Virus record (IMG/VR): IMGVR_UViG_3300046364_000025 | Coordinates: 1 to 37,225 of that record | Reading direction: 5' to 3' (one strand) | DNA from: a virus | DNA: 37,225 nt | Shown here: positions 8,404-16,489 of the stretch, in pieces | Layout: each line of letters begins with the position of its first letter | Position numbering within the stretch: the stretch's first letter is position 1 | Made by a program: the position numbers and the translations under genes | The notes under the pieces: generated by a model | What the model was told of the DNA's origin: nothing | The model's database searches: none | Seen by the model: only the letters and a program-made list of their open reading frames with translations

Positions 8404-8432
8404 ACAAAAATTGTTTAGTGTTTAGTTAGTAC

Positions 8433-8468
8433 AAAAGCCTTGTGGTTAACTCTGCAAGGCTTTTTTTT
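8433..8468 (+). terminator. Intrinsic terminator after the capsid gene
   Basis: AAAAGCCTTG (8433-8442) and CAAGGCTTTT (8455-8464) form a perfect 10-base stem around a 12-base loop, with eight T at 8461-8468. This is a standard rho-independent terminator 30 bases past the capsid stop. Partial read-through would give the downstream tail genes a lower dose than the capsid. Confidence 0.9.
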
Positions 8469-8490
8469 GTTTAATTTTTAAGGATATTTT

Positions 8491-8814
8491 ATGGCAACCG
8501 CAAAAGACATTATGGATAAAAAGTTATTAGCCGCAAAAGAAGCTAAACCAGTAGCTCCAGCACCCGAACCTAAGCCTACTATTGAGGTACCAGCAGAAGC
8601 TACCTCTGCACTAAGGACTCCTAACGTAGAGTGGAAACCTGCAGAACGTACTAATAGCTACGTATCACGTGCTCCTAACACAGAGATTTTTCTAGGGGAT
8701 AAAACTAGCTTTAAGTTTAACGGTAATTATTACACTACCTCTAACTCTAAAGAAATCTTTGAGCTAGATAGTTTATGCCGCCGCTCCCCTAACGTGTTCA
8801 GCAAGTCTGCTTAA
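8491..8814 (+). CDS. Hypothetical virion-region protein, 107 aa
   Basis: I do not recognise a family. The first 40 residues are Lys, Ala and Pro-rich and probably disordered (residues 17-36 contain EAKPVAPAPEPKP); the rest is a small beta-rich domain (FKFNGNYYTTS). AAGGA lies ten bases ahead of the ATG. It sits just past the capsid terminator and two bases before the next gene. A capsid decoration or head-completion role fits the position and the tail-plus-domain form, but there is no direct support. Confidence 0.65.
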   Translation: MATAKDIMDKKLLAAKEAKPVAPAPEPKPTIEVPAEATSALRTPNVEWKPAERTNSYVSRAPNTEIFLGDKTSFKFNGNYYTTSNSKEIFELDSLCRRSPNVFSKSA

Positions 8815-8816
8815 TT

Positions 8817-9416
8817 ATGACCTTCGACGACCTAGTCCAAGGGGTTGTGACCAACACTAACAGACCTGAGCTACTGGCTGAAACTAAGCAAGCCATTCGC
8901 CGTGCTACTATTAAGATGCACAATCTTGATTATTTCTTAGCTGACATTACAGAAGGTAAGCTTAGTATTACACCTACTATGCAACCCCGAGTCGACCTAA
9001 GCCAACTTGGCTCGTACTTTCGCAAATTTGCAGCCATATCTCCAGTAATAGACGGCAGAGTGGGGAATCCACTAGCTAAGCTAGAACCCGAAGTTTTTGA
9101 TAGCAAGAGTTCTAAAGCAGGCTACTATCAGCTAGGCGGAACTCTAGTAATTCGTAATTGCGGCGTAATTAGTGGTATTGTTTTTCAATACTACACTAGC
9201 CCTATTACGGAAGAGTCTCGCTACAATTCTTGGATTGCTAGCTCACATCCATTTGCCATTATTGACGAAGCCAGTAAAACTGTGCTTGCTAGTGTTGGTA
9301 ACTTGGAGAAAGCTAATTTCTACGCTAACTTAGTTGGCAGTAAACTACCTCGTCCTTCTGGGCACATTGCAGAAATACTTAGCGCCAATCCTATTGGCTA
9401 TGACTCTGCTGAGTAA
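8817..9416 (+). CDS. Putative head-tail adaptor (gp11-like tail tubular A analogue)
   Basis: A 199-aa protein whose N-terminus (DLVQGVVTNTNRPELLAETK) matches the pattern seen at the start of podovirus adaptor proteins, which attach to the portal ring and receive the tail nozzle. The pattern is a short helix, an RPEL-type turn, then an amphipathic helix with an ATxKMH core. The middle is beta-rich. Its place right before the long putative nozzle protein fits an adaptor. The family assignment is by gene order and general pattern and is tentative. Confidence 0.5.
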   Translation: MTFDDLVQGVVTNTNRPELLAETKQAIRRATIKMHNLDYFLADITEGKLSITPTMQPRVDLSQLGSYFRKFAAISPVIDGRVGNPLAKLEPEVFDSKSSKAGYYQLGGTLVIRNCGVISGIVFQYYTSPITEESRYNSWIASSHPFAIIDEASKTVLASVGNLEKANFYANLVGSKLPRPSGHIAEILSANPIGYDSAE

Positions 9417-9440
9417 TTAGATTAACTACAAGGAACCACT

Positions 9441-11063
9441 ATGGCTATTCGTGAATTTCGCTGCAATATAGAAGCCGCACACTTCCCTTTACTAAGCTCT
9501 TACTTTGGAAGGAGTGTAGCAGTACGTTCGCCTGATGATGGAGACTATATAGTTACTGATAGCTTTAGTGGAACCGCTGCTAATGATGAGATTGGAATTG
9601 CACAGCCTATCTATATGCACAACGTACTGCCCGTTAGTCATGGGCTACAGTCTGTTGGCTACAAAGTAGAGCTGGATAATAGTATGTTAGATAACACTGA
9701 CTTTGACCAAGCTATCATTCTCCGTACTCGGAACGAACAACAACACATCCTAGCTCCTGCAGCTGGGCGTAACTACGTTAACAAATTTGGGACTAACTGG
9801 AATACTGGAGTTCCTAGTGCTGCTATTAAATTAGGAGGCATAGTAACTAAGGCTTATGTTAGCCAACGTACTTTTATTTGCTACGAGCGTAACGGTATAT
9901 TTGAGTACGACCCTACAACTGGCGTGCTTAATCCTGTGCTACTTAACGGCGTAACTGATACTGACTTTGATGGCATTTGTTATAGTAACAACTTTCTCAT
10001 CGCCTACACTTCGGACACAGTGTTCTGGTCTAGCACATTAGACCCATTAGATTTTCAGCCAAGTTTGTCTAATGGAGCGAGTAGCTCTAAGCTAACTTTT
10101 GTACGCGGAGCTATTGTAGCAGTACTGCCTATTCATAATGGCTTTGTTATCTATACTACGCGTAATGCTGTCTCTGCTTACTGGTCAGGTGAACTGCAAG
10201 CGCCGTGGGTGTTCCGTGAAATTCCAGGGGCAGCTGGCATTACCAGCACTGAACATGTCAGCCATGACAGTAACTACGGAGCGCACTTTGCGTGGACTAA
10301 CTCGGGTTTTATGCAGATTAGTAAAGAAGCTGGAGTTGTTAGCTTTCCTGAAATTACAGACTTTTTAACCTGTGGTAGGCTGGAAGAATACATTGATGAT
10401 GTTAACCATAAGGGCAAAGGTACTGCTGAGTTTGCCAGCACTGCAATGGCTAGTGAGACGCAGGTCAGGTTTAACTCTGGAGGAGAAAACTTAGCTGTCT
10501 GGAAGTACACAACTCCACTAAAGATTAAAATGGCGTTTATTGGGAGTCGCTTTATATGCATATCTTATGGAATGAATAACCAGCTTACACACATACTGGT
10601 GTATGACCTAGCCCTTAAACGCTGGGGTAAACTACGAGCTAGTCATGTAGACGTCTTTGAATATCATAATCCAGTAGCAGAGATAGCTACTACAGTTAAA
10701 CATAGCTTTGGCTTACTACGTGCGGATGGAACTATCTTAACTGTAGATTTTGCTCACGATGTGTTAAGCCCAGATTCTGTATTATTATTTGGCAGAATCC
10801 AGCATAGCCGAAGTGCGATGACTACCATGCTATCTGCGAGCTTCGACGGCATTATCTACAAGTCTACTAAAGCTAGGTTTATTCCAAGTTTTGATGGAGC
10901 TACTAGCTTGCCAGATTACTACCCAGTTTGTGTTATCCACAATAACAATACTCTTAAAGTAGCAGGACGTTTGACAGCTAAGAGCTTTATGCTTAAATTA
11001 GCAGGCAGTTTCAGTATCAGTAACTTACAAGTGCAGGTAGAATCTGCGCAAGGAGATAGATAA
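9441..11063 (+). CDS. Putative tail tube nozzle / beta-propeller protein (tail tubular B analogue)
   Basis: A 540-aa beta-rich protein with repeated blade-like segments: runs such as FICYERNGIFEYDP, FLIAYTSDTVFWSS and FVIYTTRNAVSAYW, each an alternating hydrophobic strand pair ending in an aromatic residue, about 40-60 residues apart. This matches the beta-propeller nozzle proteins of short-tailed phages. It follows the adaptor candidate, the expected order. AAGGA precedes the ATG at 9441. The stop overlaps the next start as TAATG, so translation is coupled. The exact role is inferred from architecture and gene order. Confidence 0.55.
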   Translation: MAIREFRCNIEAAHFPLLSSYFGRSVAVRSPDDGDYIVTDSFSGTAANDEIGIAQPIYMHNVLPVSHGLQSVGYKVELDNSMLDNTDFDQAIILRTRNEQQHILAPAAGRNYVNKFGTNWNTGVPSAAIKLGGIVTKAYVSQRTFICYERNGIFEYDPTTGVLNPVLLNGVTDTDFDGICYSNNFLIAYTSDTVFWSSTLDPLDFQPSLSNGASSSKLTFVRGAIVAVLPIHNGFVIYTTRNAVSAYWSGELQAPWVFREIPGAAGITSTEHVSHDSNYGAHFAWTNSGFMQISKEAGVVSFPEITDFLTCGRLEEYIDDVNHKGKGTAEFASTAMASETQVRFNSGGENLAVWKYTTPLKIKMAFIGSRFICISYGMNNQLTHILVYDLALKRWGKLRASHVDVFEYHNPVAEIATTVKHSFGLLRADGTILTVDFAHDVLSPDSVLLFGRIQHSRSAMTTMLSASFDGIIYKSTKARFIPSFDGATSLPDYYPVCVIHNNNTLKVAGRLTAKSFMLKLAGSFSISNLQVQVESAQGDR

Positions 11064-11461
11064 TGTTGCAAGCTATTCTGACTCAAACTCCGGATAGTGT
11101 AGAGGGTTTTGACTCTTTACTACCTATCCACATGCAGCTTAATAAGCCAGAGAGAGCTGCTTCTGCTTTAAGCAAGTTTGCAATATCTGTAGCTCCTAAC
11201 AACTTCTTTGGGCCAGATGGTAAGGCGCCAACTAATCGTGTCTACGGGTTTAACGCTAATGGAGTAGCTACTATTGGCCCTAAGTTTGTTAGCTATATAT
11301 CTAGCCAGCCACTAGGAATGCCACTGTTTTATGTCAATGGTGTTATAACAGGGAATCCCTTCCTGGTGTCTCCTAACGCGACAGAAGTACAATACGTAGG
11401 AACTCAAATAACTTACGATGATTTTCTATTAGATATTAAGGAGCCTTATGGCAGGATGTAA
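11063..11461 (+). CDS. Hypothetical tail-region protein, 132 aa
   Basis: I do not recognise this family. It starts in a TAATG overlap with the nozzle candidate and its last 14 bases overlap the next gene, so it is tightly coupled on both sides. It appears to be a small globular protein without signal, membrane or coiled-coil segments. The GFDSLLPIHMQ stretch near residue 15 and a Gly/Pro-rich middle are the only distinctive parts. A tail assembly or nozzle accessory role is inferred from coupling alone. Confidence 0.65.
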   Translation: MLQAILTQTPDSVEGFDSLLPIHMQLNKPERAASALSKFAISVAPNNFFGPDGKAPTNRVYGFNANGVATIGPKFVSYISSQPLGMPLFYVNGVITGNPFLVSPNATEVQYVGTQITYDDFLLDIKEPYGRM

Positions 11462-12659
11462 TAGCTGTGGTGCTAGCCAATTGCACTCATGCGGATGTAA
11501 ACCTAAATTAGATATCTGGACACGGCCGTTAGCTATGGGTAGAGAGCCAGAAGCTAGTTGTGTGCCTCAAAGTAACAGTGATTGCGATTCGTGCAACGAC
11601 CCAGTTAATCCTACTTGTGCCTTTAACTGGTCGATTACTCCACTGCAAGCTATCAGTAATGGTGTAGTTACTTTTAATGGAACTAACTTTCCAGCTAATG
11701 GTGTTTTTCAAGTTAGAGTAGTTGGACCACAAGCTGATTACTACTGGACAGTAACTAGCGATAATGCTGGAGTAGTGTTAGCTACAATGCATATTGGCTT
11801 GTTGCCTGGTAGTTATCAGTTTACTCCAATTGTTCCTGATTGTGTTGGGCGCCCTAAGCGAAATGCTATTACGGTAGTAGCTTCTGGCCCTATTGATACT
11901 AGTGGGCCTTGTAGCTGCTTAGGTATGGTAACAATCACGCCTACGATTCTTAACCCAACCATCTACAGTGGAACTCAAATTCCAATTGTACTAGTGGTTA
12001 AGAATAGCAATTCTTGCCCTGCAACGGATATTATCCTAGCTCCTTTAGTGTTGCCTACTGGCTTGACTAGCTCTATTCCTATTCAGCTGACTGGGATTAC
12101 GATAGCTCCTAACAGTAGCCAGACCTTTACGTATTTAGTTAATGCTAACAATGCAAGTGCTGCAGACATTCAAGCTGGAGTTACAGTTCCTGCTAATATT
12201 GCTACCTATAAATGTGGAGGGGTTACGTTCTTTGCTGGAGGCGGTAGTAGCTACGGTACGATTAAATCTACGGTTACTGGTAATTGCGCAATTGCAATCT
12301 CTCAATTCTCAGTGGCGCCATTAACAGTGGCTAATGGTGGCTCAGTTACATACACATTAAAGATTCAAAATACTGGTACTAACCCTATCGTTAATATGAA
12401 TCTAGCTGCAGTACCAATAGCTAGTGGCGTTGTAACTTTTACTCCTGCTGCCAACTTAACAGCTGCTGGAATTAACTTAGCCGCTGGGGCAGAACATACT
12501 GTAACTTTAACTGGAACAGTAACTGCTTCTCCATTAGCTATAGGTGGACAACACGCACACCAAGTGTTGATAAATGCAGGTGCTGTAACTGGTACTTGCA
12601 ACTTTGGGCAAATTAGTAATATGCTACCCGCTGCTACTACTTTGATTATTAACGGATAG
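11448..12659 (+). CDS. Cys-rich, multi-domain Ig-like virion protein
   Basis: A 403-aa protein probably on the virion surface. It begins with a Cys-dense segment (CNSCGASQLHSCGC, residues 4-17, then CDSC near residue 46). A first Ig-like domain spans about residues 60-145 with a PGSYQFTPIVP pattern close to that in the capsid's C-terminal domain. It is followed by two domains of the DUF11/CARDB kind found in bacterial adhesins (VANGGSVTYTLKIQNTG near 290-308; NLAAGAEHTVTLTGTV near 340-357). AGGAG seven bases upstream supports the ATG at 11448. Likely a head fibre or host-surface-binding decoration; the attachment site is unknown. Confidence 0.65.
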   Translation: MAGCNSCGASQLHSCGCKPKLDIWTRPLAMGREPEASCVPQSNSDCDSCNDPVNPTCAFNWSITPLQAISNGVVTFNGTNFPANGVFQVRVVGPQADYYWTVTSDNAGVVLATMHIGLLPGSYQFTPIVPDCVGRPKRNAITVVASGPIDTSGPCSCLGMVTITPTILNPTIYSGTQIPIVLVVKNSNSCPATDIILAPLVLPTGLTSSIPIQLTGITIAPNSSQTFTYLVNANNASAADIQAGVTVPANIATYKCGGVTFFAGGGSSYGTIKSTVTGNCAIAISQFSVAPLTVANGGSVTYTLKIQNTGTNPIVNMNLAAVPIASGVVTFTPAANLTAAGINLAAGAEHTVTLTGTVTASPLAIGGQHAHQVLINAGAVTGTCNFGQISNMLPAATTLIING

Positions 12660-12707
12660 ACGGTAGCTTTGCATTTTTACATAACTTTTATTTAAGGAAA
12701 ATTTATC

Positions 12708-12911
12708 ATGGCATGTCCTCAAACTTGTTCTGACACTGGCATTTACAAATTCCGAGCTATTAGCTACGGCAAACCAGCTCCTACTCATGTTAATTTGATT
12801 GTTCGTCAGAACGGTCAGTTCCAAAACATGCCAGTAGGTTACATGATTCCTGGCGGCCAAGTTGAAATTACTGGAGTATTTCCAGTAGTTCAAACTCCCC
12901 CAGCTGTATAA
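12708..12911 (+). CDS. Small Cys-containing virion-region protein, 67 aa
   Basis: I do not recognise a family. It starts MACPQTC, so it shares the Cys-at-N-terminus feature of neighbours at 11448, 12917 and 16490. The rest is a short beta-rich domain ending in Pro/Val. TAAGGA sits eleven bases before the ATG. It ends five bases before the next gene. It may be a decoration or cement protein; this is inference from size and location. Confidence 0.65.
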   Translation: MACPQTCSDTGIYKFRAISYGKPAPTHVNLIVRQNGQFQNMPVGYMIPGGQVEITGVFPVVQTPPAV

Positions 12912-12916
12912 GCCTA

Positions 12917-13600
12917 ATGTTCGGGCAAAAAGTTAGCTGCGGCTGCCCCCCTTCTGGTACTGTCTGGGCGCCACAGGAAGAAATTCATCTACAAGGACAA
13001 GATTGCGCAGGCAACCTAGCAGATTTTGTTGGGAAGCCTACGCAAATTGTACAGACAGTACCTAAACCTGGAGCGGTGCAAGACGTTAGATTGTGTGGGA
13101 CTGTTGCATGCCAGCAATTGTTAGTTGCCGTAGTTCCTATCTGGGTTGATTTTGGAGAATCAGGTATTCAGGAAGGTTCTAGATATTGGTACCAAGATAG
13201 CTGCACTTTAGCTATAACAAGTATTAATCGCACCAGCTTTAATGAAGCTACTGGCTATAGTGACTATCCGCTAGGAGAAATATACACTATAGCAAATCAC
13301 GTACAGTGGTATTATGTAAAGCCAGTAAGTAATATTAATACCCCTTATCGTGCTACTAAACTAGCTCATATACAAGTCGATGCTGATGTTAGCGTATTTG
13401 ACATATTTGGCCATGAGTTAGTTTATGAACTTTACATAGAGCCATTAGTGGGTTCAGTGTGTTCTGTGGAGATTAATGCAGGTAGTATGCCGTTAACGAT
13501 AGGCACTGTTTATAAATTCACAGACATTGATGCAAACTCTGTATTTATCACGGATTCTGGTGCCCCAGCTAATTATAATGTGTGGTGTGTAGCTGGGTAG
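12917..13600 (+). CDS. Hypothetical Cys-rich virion protein, 227 aa
   Basis: I do not recognise this family. The N-terminus has a CGCPP motif (residues 8-12) and further Cys at about 30, 59 and 65. The remainder is beta-rich and acidic, with no membrane or signal segment. It lies between the Ig-like protein and the fibre-like genes and uses the start five bases after the preceding stop. A baseplate, fibre-anchor or surface role is likely from position; function is unknown. Confidence 0.65.
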   Translation: MFGQKVSCGCPPSGTVWAPQEEIHLQGQDCAGNLADFVGKPTQIVQTVPKPGAVQDVRLCGTVACQQLLVAVVPIWVDFGESGIQEGSRYWYQDSCTLAITSINRTSFNEATGYSDYPLGEIYTIANHVQWYYVKPVSNINTPYRATKLAHIQVDADVSVFDIFGHELVYELYIEPLVGSVCSVEINAGSMPLTIGTVYKFTDIDANSVFITDSGAPANYNVWCVAG

Positions 13601-13640
13601 TTGCCTCAACAATGCTACTTATTACAAAGGAAAATAAATA

Positions 13641-14486
13641 ATGCAAGTAACTGTATGTGTACCAGACCCAACGTCAGCTAGTGGTGGGCCAAGCCCAGAG
13701 CTAGTAGCTTTACAAGCTATCCGTACTAATCTGGAAGCTATTAATGCTAACACTGACTTAGTAGAGAGCTTGCAAGCAGCAGGTAACAATACTCTGACAG
13801 CTGTACAAGCTTATGTAGATGGGCTAGAAGGTTTGCTAGGAGGACTTCAAACTAGCTCTACTAGCCTAGAAAGTTTAATGGCTAGTCTAGGCATTAATAC
13901 TGATGGTATTGAAGCCAGTTTAGCAACTGCTAATGCGTTGGCCACTAGTCAGTACGAAGTATCTTCGTATCGCCACTACGGTGGTTGGGTGCGCACAGCT
14001 GCACTACCAGCAGGCATATATCCAAATATAGCTGGGACTGATTGTAGCCCTGCGTTAGTTATTATTAGAAATACAGCTCCAATAGGCGATTCACCCTACT
14101 TTGAGTTTAGTATCTTAGCTCGCGATACGTCTGGTAATATTGTAGATACTATTTATGGGATTCAGTGGTACGGACTTGGTGCTTATGGCGACTATAATGC
14201 AGGCATTGGACAAGCCCCTAAGCTAGTAGTTATCAATAATCCAGGTAGCCTACAAGGCTTAGATGATGGCGTTATTAGTATGCCAGTAGCCGTAGTTCGT
14301 AGCTTAGCTTTATTTCCAACTACCCAAGCTGTTGACTATTCCACAGATGCAGGAGCTACGTATATTCGTATTGCTAGTGGCTCTCGCGTATGGACAGCCC
14401 AACCAGGAAACACACTAAACGTAGCTAACATGCGCTTTAAAGGTAATGCAGTAGGAGCTATCTACGACATTATCTACGAGGTGTAA
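13641..14486 (+). CDS. Fibre-like virion protein with N-terminal coiled coil, 281 aa
   Basis: Residues 14-100 are a long helix with heptad-like spacing of Leu, Ile and Ala (ELVALQAIRTNLEAINAN, then SLESLMASLGI), suited to a trimeric stalk. Residues 110-281 are a beta-rich head with many Gly, Tyr and Asp. This stalk-and-head form is typical of tail fibre or receptor-contact proteins. AAGGA precedes the ATG. The stop is two bases before the next gene, so it is in the same transcript as the fibre-like proteins downstream. No specific receptor domain is recognised. Confidence 0.6.
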   Translation: MQVTVCVPDPTSASGGPSPELVALQAIRTNLEAINANTDLVESLQAAGNNTLTAVQAYVDGLEGLLGGLQTSSTSLESLMASLGINTDGIEASLATANALATSQYEVSSYRHYGGWVRTAALPAGIYPNIAGTDCSPALVIIRNTAPIGDSPYFEFSILARDTSGNIVDTIYGIQWYGLGAYGDYNAGIGQAPKLVVINNPGSLQGLDDGVISMPVAVVRSLALFPTTQAVDYSTDAGATYIRIASGSRVWTAQPGNTLNVANMRFKGNAVGAIYDIIYEV

Positions 14487-14488
14487 TC

Positions 14489-14716
14489 ATGGCTGGCGGC
14501 AGCAATGACGTTAGTAACGTAGTGTTGTTTGGCGCTGGATATCCAACTATTACTTCTTCTCTGCAAACTAACGACACTTACATGCAAACTGACACTGGCT
14601 TACCTAGCGGATTAGTCTTAGCAGAGTTTGTATTTAGTCGGGAGGCTAATCTCTGGGTTTTAACTCCAGGAGCTAGCTCAGGTAGCACGATAAGTTGGGC
14701 TGGCGCAAACTGGTAA
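14489..14716 (+). CDS. Short fibre-associated protein, 75 aa
   Basis: I do not recognise a family. The protein is Ser, Gly and Thr-rich with short strands and ends in Trp (WAGANW), as does the next protein (WSTTTW). Its segment VVLFGAGYPT followed by a DTYMQTDT turn resembles the first 45 residues of the next two proteins (PGTPAANSIYYV; QPDSPVVDTIYAI), which suggests one shared attachment module. It could be a standalone copy of that module. Tentative. Confidence 0.5.
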   Translation: MAGGSNDVSNVVLFGAGYPTITSSLQTNDTYMQTDTGLPSGLVLAEFVFSREANLWVLTPGASSGSTISWAGANW

Positions 14717-14751
14717 TTAATTAAATAATTTAAACTTTAAGGTATATTATT

Positions 14752-15312
14752 ATGGCACTTGTTAATTTTTTCAAGGAGACAGTACTACCTGGTACTCCTG
14801 CAGCTAACTCTATTTATTATGTAACAGATGCTGACCCTAACTATTTGCAGTTGTATGTAACTAGCACTGGCGGTGTAGCACGACGCCTTCCTACAGTCGC
14901 AGATATTCAAGCTTTAATCAATACTGCAATAGCTGGCGTAGCAGCTGGAACTGTAGTTGCTGATATTACTGCACGTAACGCACAAGCTGGGCTGACAGTA
15001 GGTAAGCAAACATTAGTGCTAGATGCTACTGGTGACGGCACTGTGCTTAGCGGCGCAGCTACTTATGTTGTACGTAGTACTGGCCCAGTAGTTTGGGCTA
15101 AAATCTCAGAAGCTGAGAGCTTGGACGTTATTCAGACTTGGGCTGCACTAACTGGTAAGCCAACAAGTTCTGTTGCAGCTATTGATGCTGCGGTAACTGC
15201 AAGTCACACTCATGCTAATAAGACACAATTAGATTTGATTGGGGAAACTGGGGGCTTAATTACTTATAACGGACAGCCTGTTAACCTTAATTGGTCAACT
15301 ACTACCTGGTAG
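14752..15312 (+). CDS. Tail-fibre-like protein, 186 aa
   Basis: An N-terminal module (NFFKETVLPGTPAANSIYYV) is followed by a helical linker (residues 45-66) and a middle domain. Near residues 130-165 comes the WAALTGKPT / SHTHANKTQLDLI pattern that recurs in phage tail fibre and baseplate-fibre proteins. It ends with a short aromatic strand (NWSTTTW). AAGG lies before the ATG. It probably forms a link or shaft segment between the virion and the larger fibre protein encoded next. Confidence 0.65.
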   Translation: MALVNFFKETVLPGTPAANSIYYVTDADPNYLQLYVTSTGGVARRLPTVADIQALINTAIAGVAAGTVVADITARNAQAGLTVGKQTLVLDATGDGTVLSGAATYVVRSTGPVVWAKISEAESLDVIQTWAALTGKPTSSVAAIDAAVTASHTHANKTQLDLIGETGGLITYNGQPVNLNWSTTTW

Positions 15313-15325
15313 GTAAGGAGCTACC

Positions 15326-16246
15326 ATGGGACAAGTTCGATTTGAACGGCTGCTTAGCCAGCCAGATTCTCCAGTAGTAGATACTATATACGCCATTAAA
15401 AATGGGGCAGGATTTGATTGGTACTTATGCGCTGCGGCAGGCGTCTTAACTCCAATGAATGCACCTGCCGCTAGTGCGCCTAGTCGTAATATGGGAAGTT
15501 GGACTTTACCAAACTTCGATAGTTCTCGCTACCCTGTTAGCAAATGGCAACCTTCTGCTAACTTAGCTACAGTACCTGGGGTAAGTGGGCTAGGAACATT
15601 TACTGCTATTACGGCAGGTGTTGCTAGGGCAATAACTACTACTAACGCTATGACGCGTAGACGCCGAATTGGTTATCCTACCTCAGCAGCAACGGCAGGT
15701 TTGTTAGCAGGAGCTAGAAGCCCTAATGCTTTCTGTAGCTTAGGGGCTAGTCCAGTTGGCGGCTTTTTGTTTACCATGGAGTCTGGCTGCGCAGATGCTG
15801 CAACAGTAGCTGGGGCTAGGCAGTTTTGTGGATTAAGCTCTAATACTGCTGCTCCTACCAACGTAGAACCTAGCACACTGCTTAACTGCATTGGTATTGG
15901 GCATGGTGCCGCAGATACTAACTTAAAAGTTTTCTATGGGGGTTCTGCTGCGCAAGCTGCGGTAGACTTAGGGGTTAACTTTCCACGAAGTACTCTTAGC
16001 ACAGATATGTACAAGCTTACTGTGTACGCTCCGATTGACCCTGTGTTAGCTGGTTTTAAACTAGCTTGGCATGTAGAACGTTTAGGCACAGCATTCACGG
16101 CTAGTGGTATCTTGACTGGGGCGGCAGGAACAACAGTGCCAGCAGTGACAACTCTTTTAACCACTAATAACTGGAGGTCTAACAATGCTACTGCTCTCGC
16201 CGTTAACATTGACCTAGGCGTTATGACTTTAACAACTTTAGACTAA
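15326..16246 (+). CDS. Tail fibre / receptor-binding protein, 306 aa
   Basis: The first 45 residues (FERLLSQPDSPVVDTIYAI) look like the start of the preceding protein and would be the anchor. The C-terminal domain from about residue 110 carries a recurring phage fibre signature: RRIGYPTSAATAGLLAG, then FLFTMESGCADAATVAGARQF, then APTNVEPSTLLNCIGIG and DLGVNFPRSTLSTDMYKL. I recall such domains from tail proteins of many phages, where they form the distal receptor-contact part. AAGGAG precedes the ATG. It ends four bases before the holin candidate. Host range probably depends on this protein. Confidence 0.7.
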   Translation: MGQVRFERLLSQPDSPVVDTIYAIKNGAGFDWYLCAAAGVLTPMNAPAASAPSRNMGSWTLPNFDSSRYPVSKWQPSANLATVPGVSGLGTFTAITAGVARAITTTNAMTRRRRIGYPTSAATAGLLAGARSPNAFCSLGASPVGGFLFTMESGCADAATVAGARQFCGLSSNTAAPTNVEPSTLLNCIGIGHGAADTNLKVFYGGSAAQAAVDLGVNFPRSTLSTDMYKLTVYAPIDPVLAGFKLAWHVERLGTAFTASGILTGAAGTTVPAVTTLLTTNNWRSNNATALAVNIDLGVMTLTTLD

Positions 16247-16249
16247 GAA

Positions 16250-16486
16250 ATGAAACTAGACATGCAAGACACGGCAATTACTACGAAGGCAGCCACTATA
16301 CCTATTGGTATGGAAGTTGCTAAGATATTAGGCGTTAGCATTACTGACGTCGGAACTTATCTTAGCCTCTTTATTGGTTGCCTTGTCGTTATCGACTACA
16401 TGTGGAAGTGGTATCGGAGATACAAAACTCCTATTGCTTTCCAGCACTATATAGATAAATTAGAATCCCAAGAAAATAAGGAATAA
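16250..16486 (+). CDS. Probable holin, one membrane segment
   Basis: A 78-aa protein with one strong membrane segment at about residues 33-54 (VGTYLSLFIGCLVVIDYMW), then a basic stretch (KWYRRYK) and a charged C-terminal tail ending in KE. Size, single span and basic flank are typical of small phage holins that open the inner membrane at lysis time. It heads a region that contains an endolysin and both spanins. With a membrane-anchored endolysin nearby it may act as a pinholin-type depolariser. Sequence alone cannot distinguish this from another small membrane protein. Confidence 0.55.
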   Translation: MKLDMQDTAITTKAATIPIGMEVAKILGVSITDVGTYLSLFIGCLVVIDYMWKWYRRYKTPIAFQHYIDKLESQENKE

Positions 16487-16489
16487 ACT

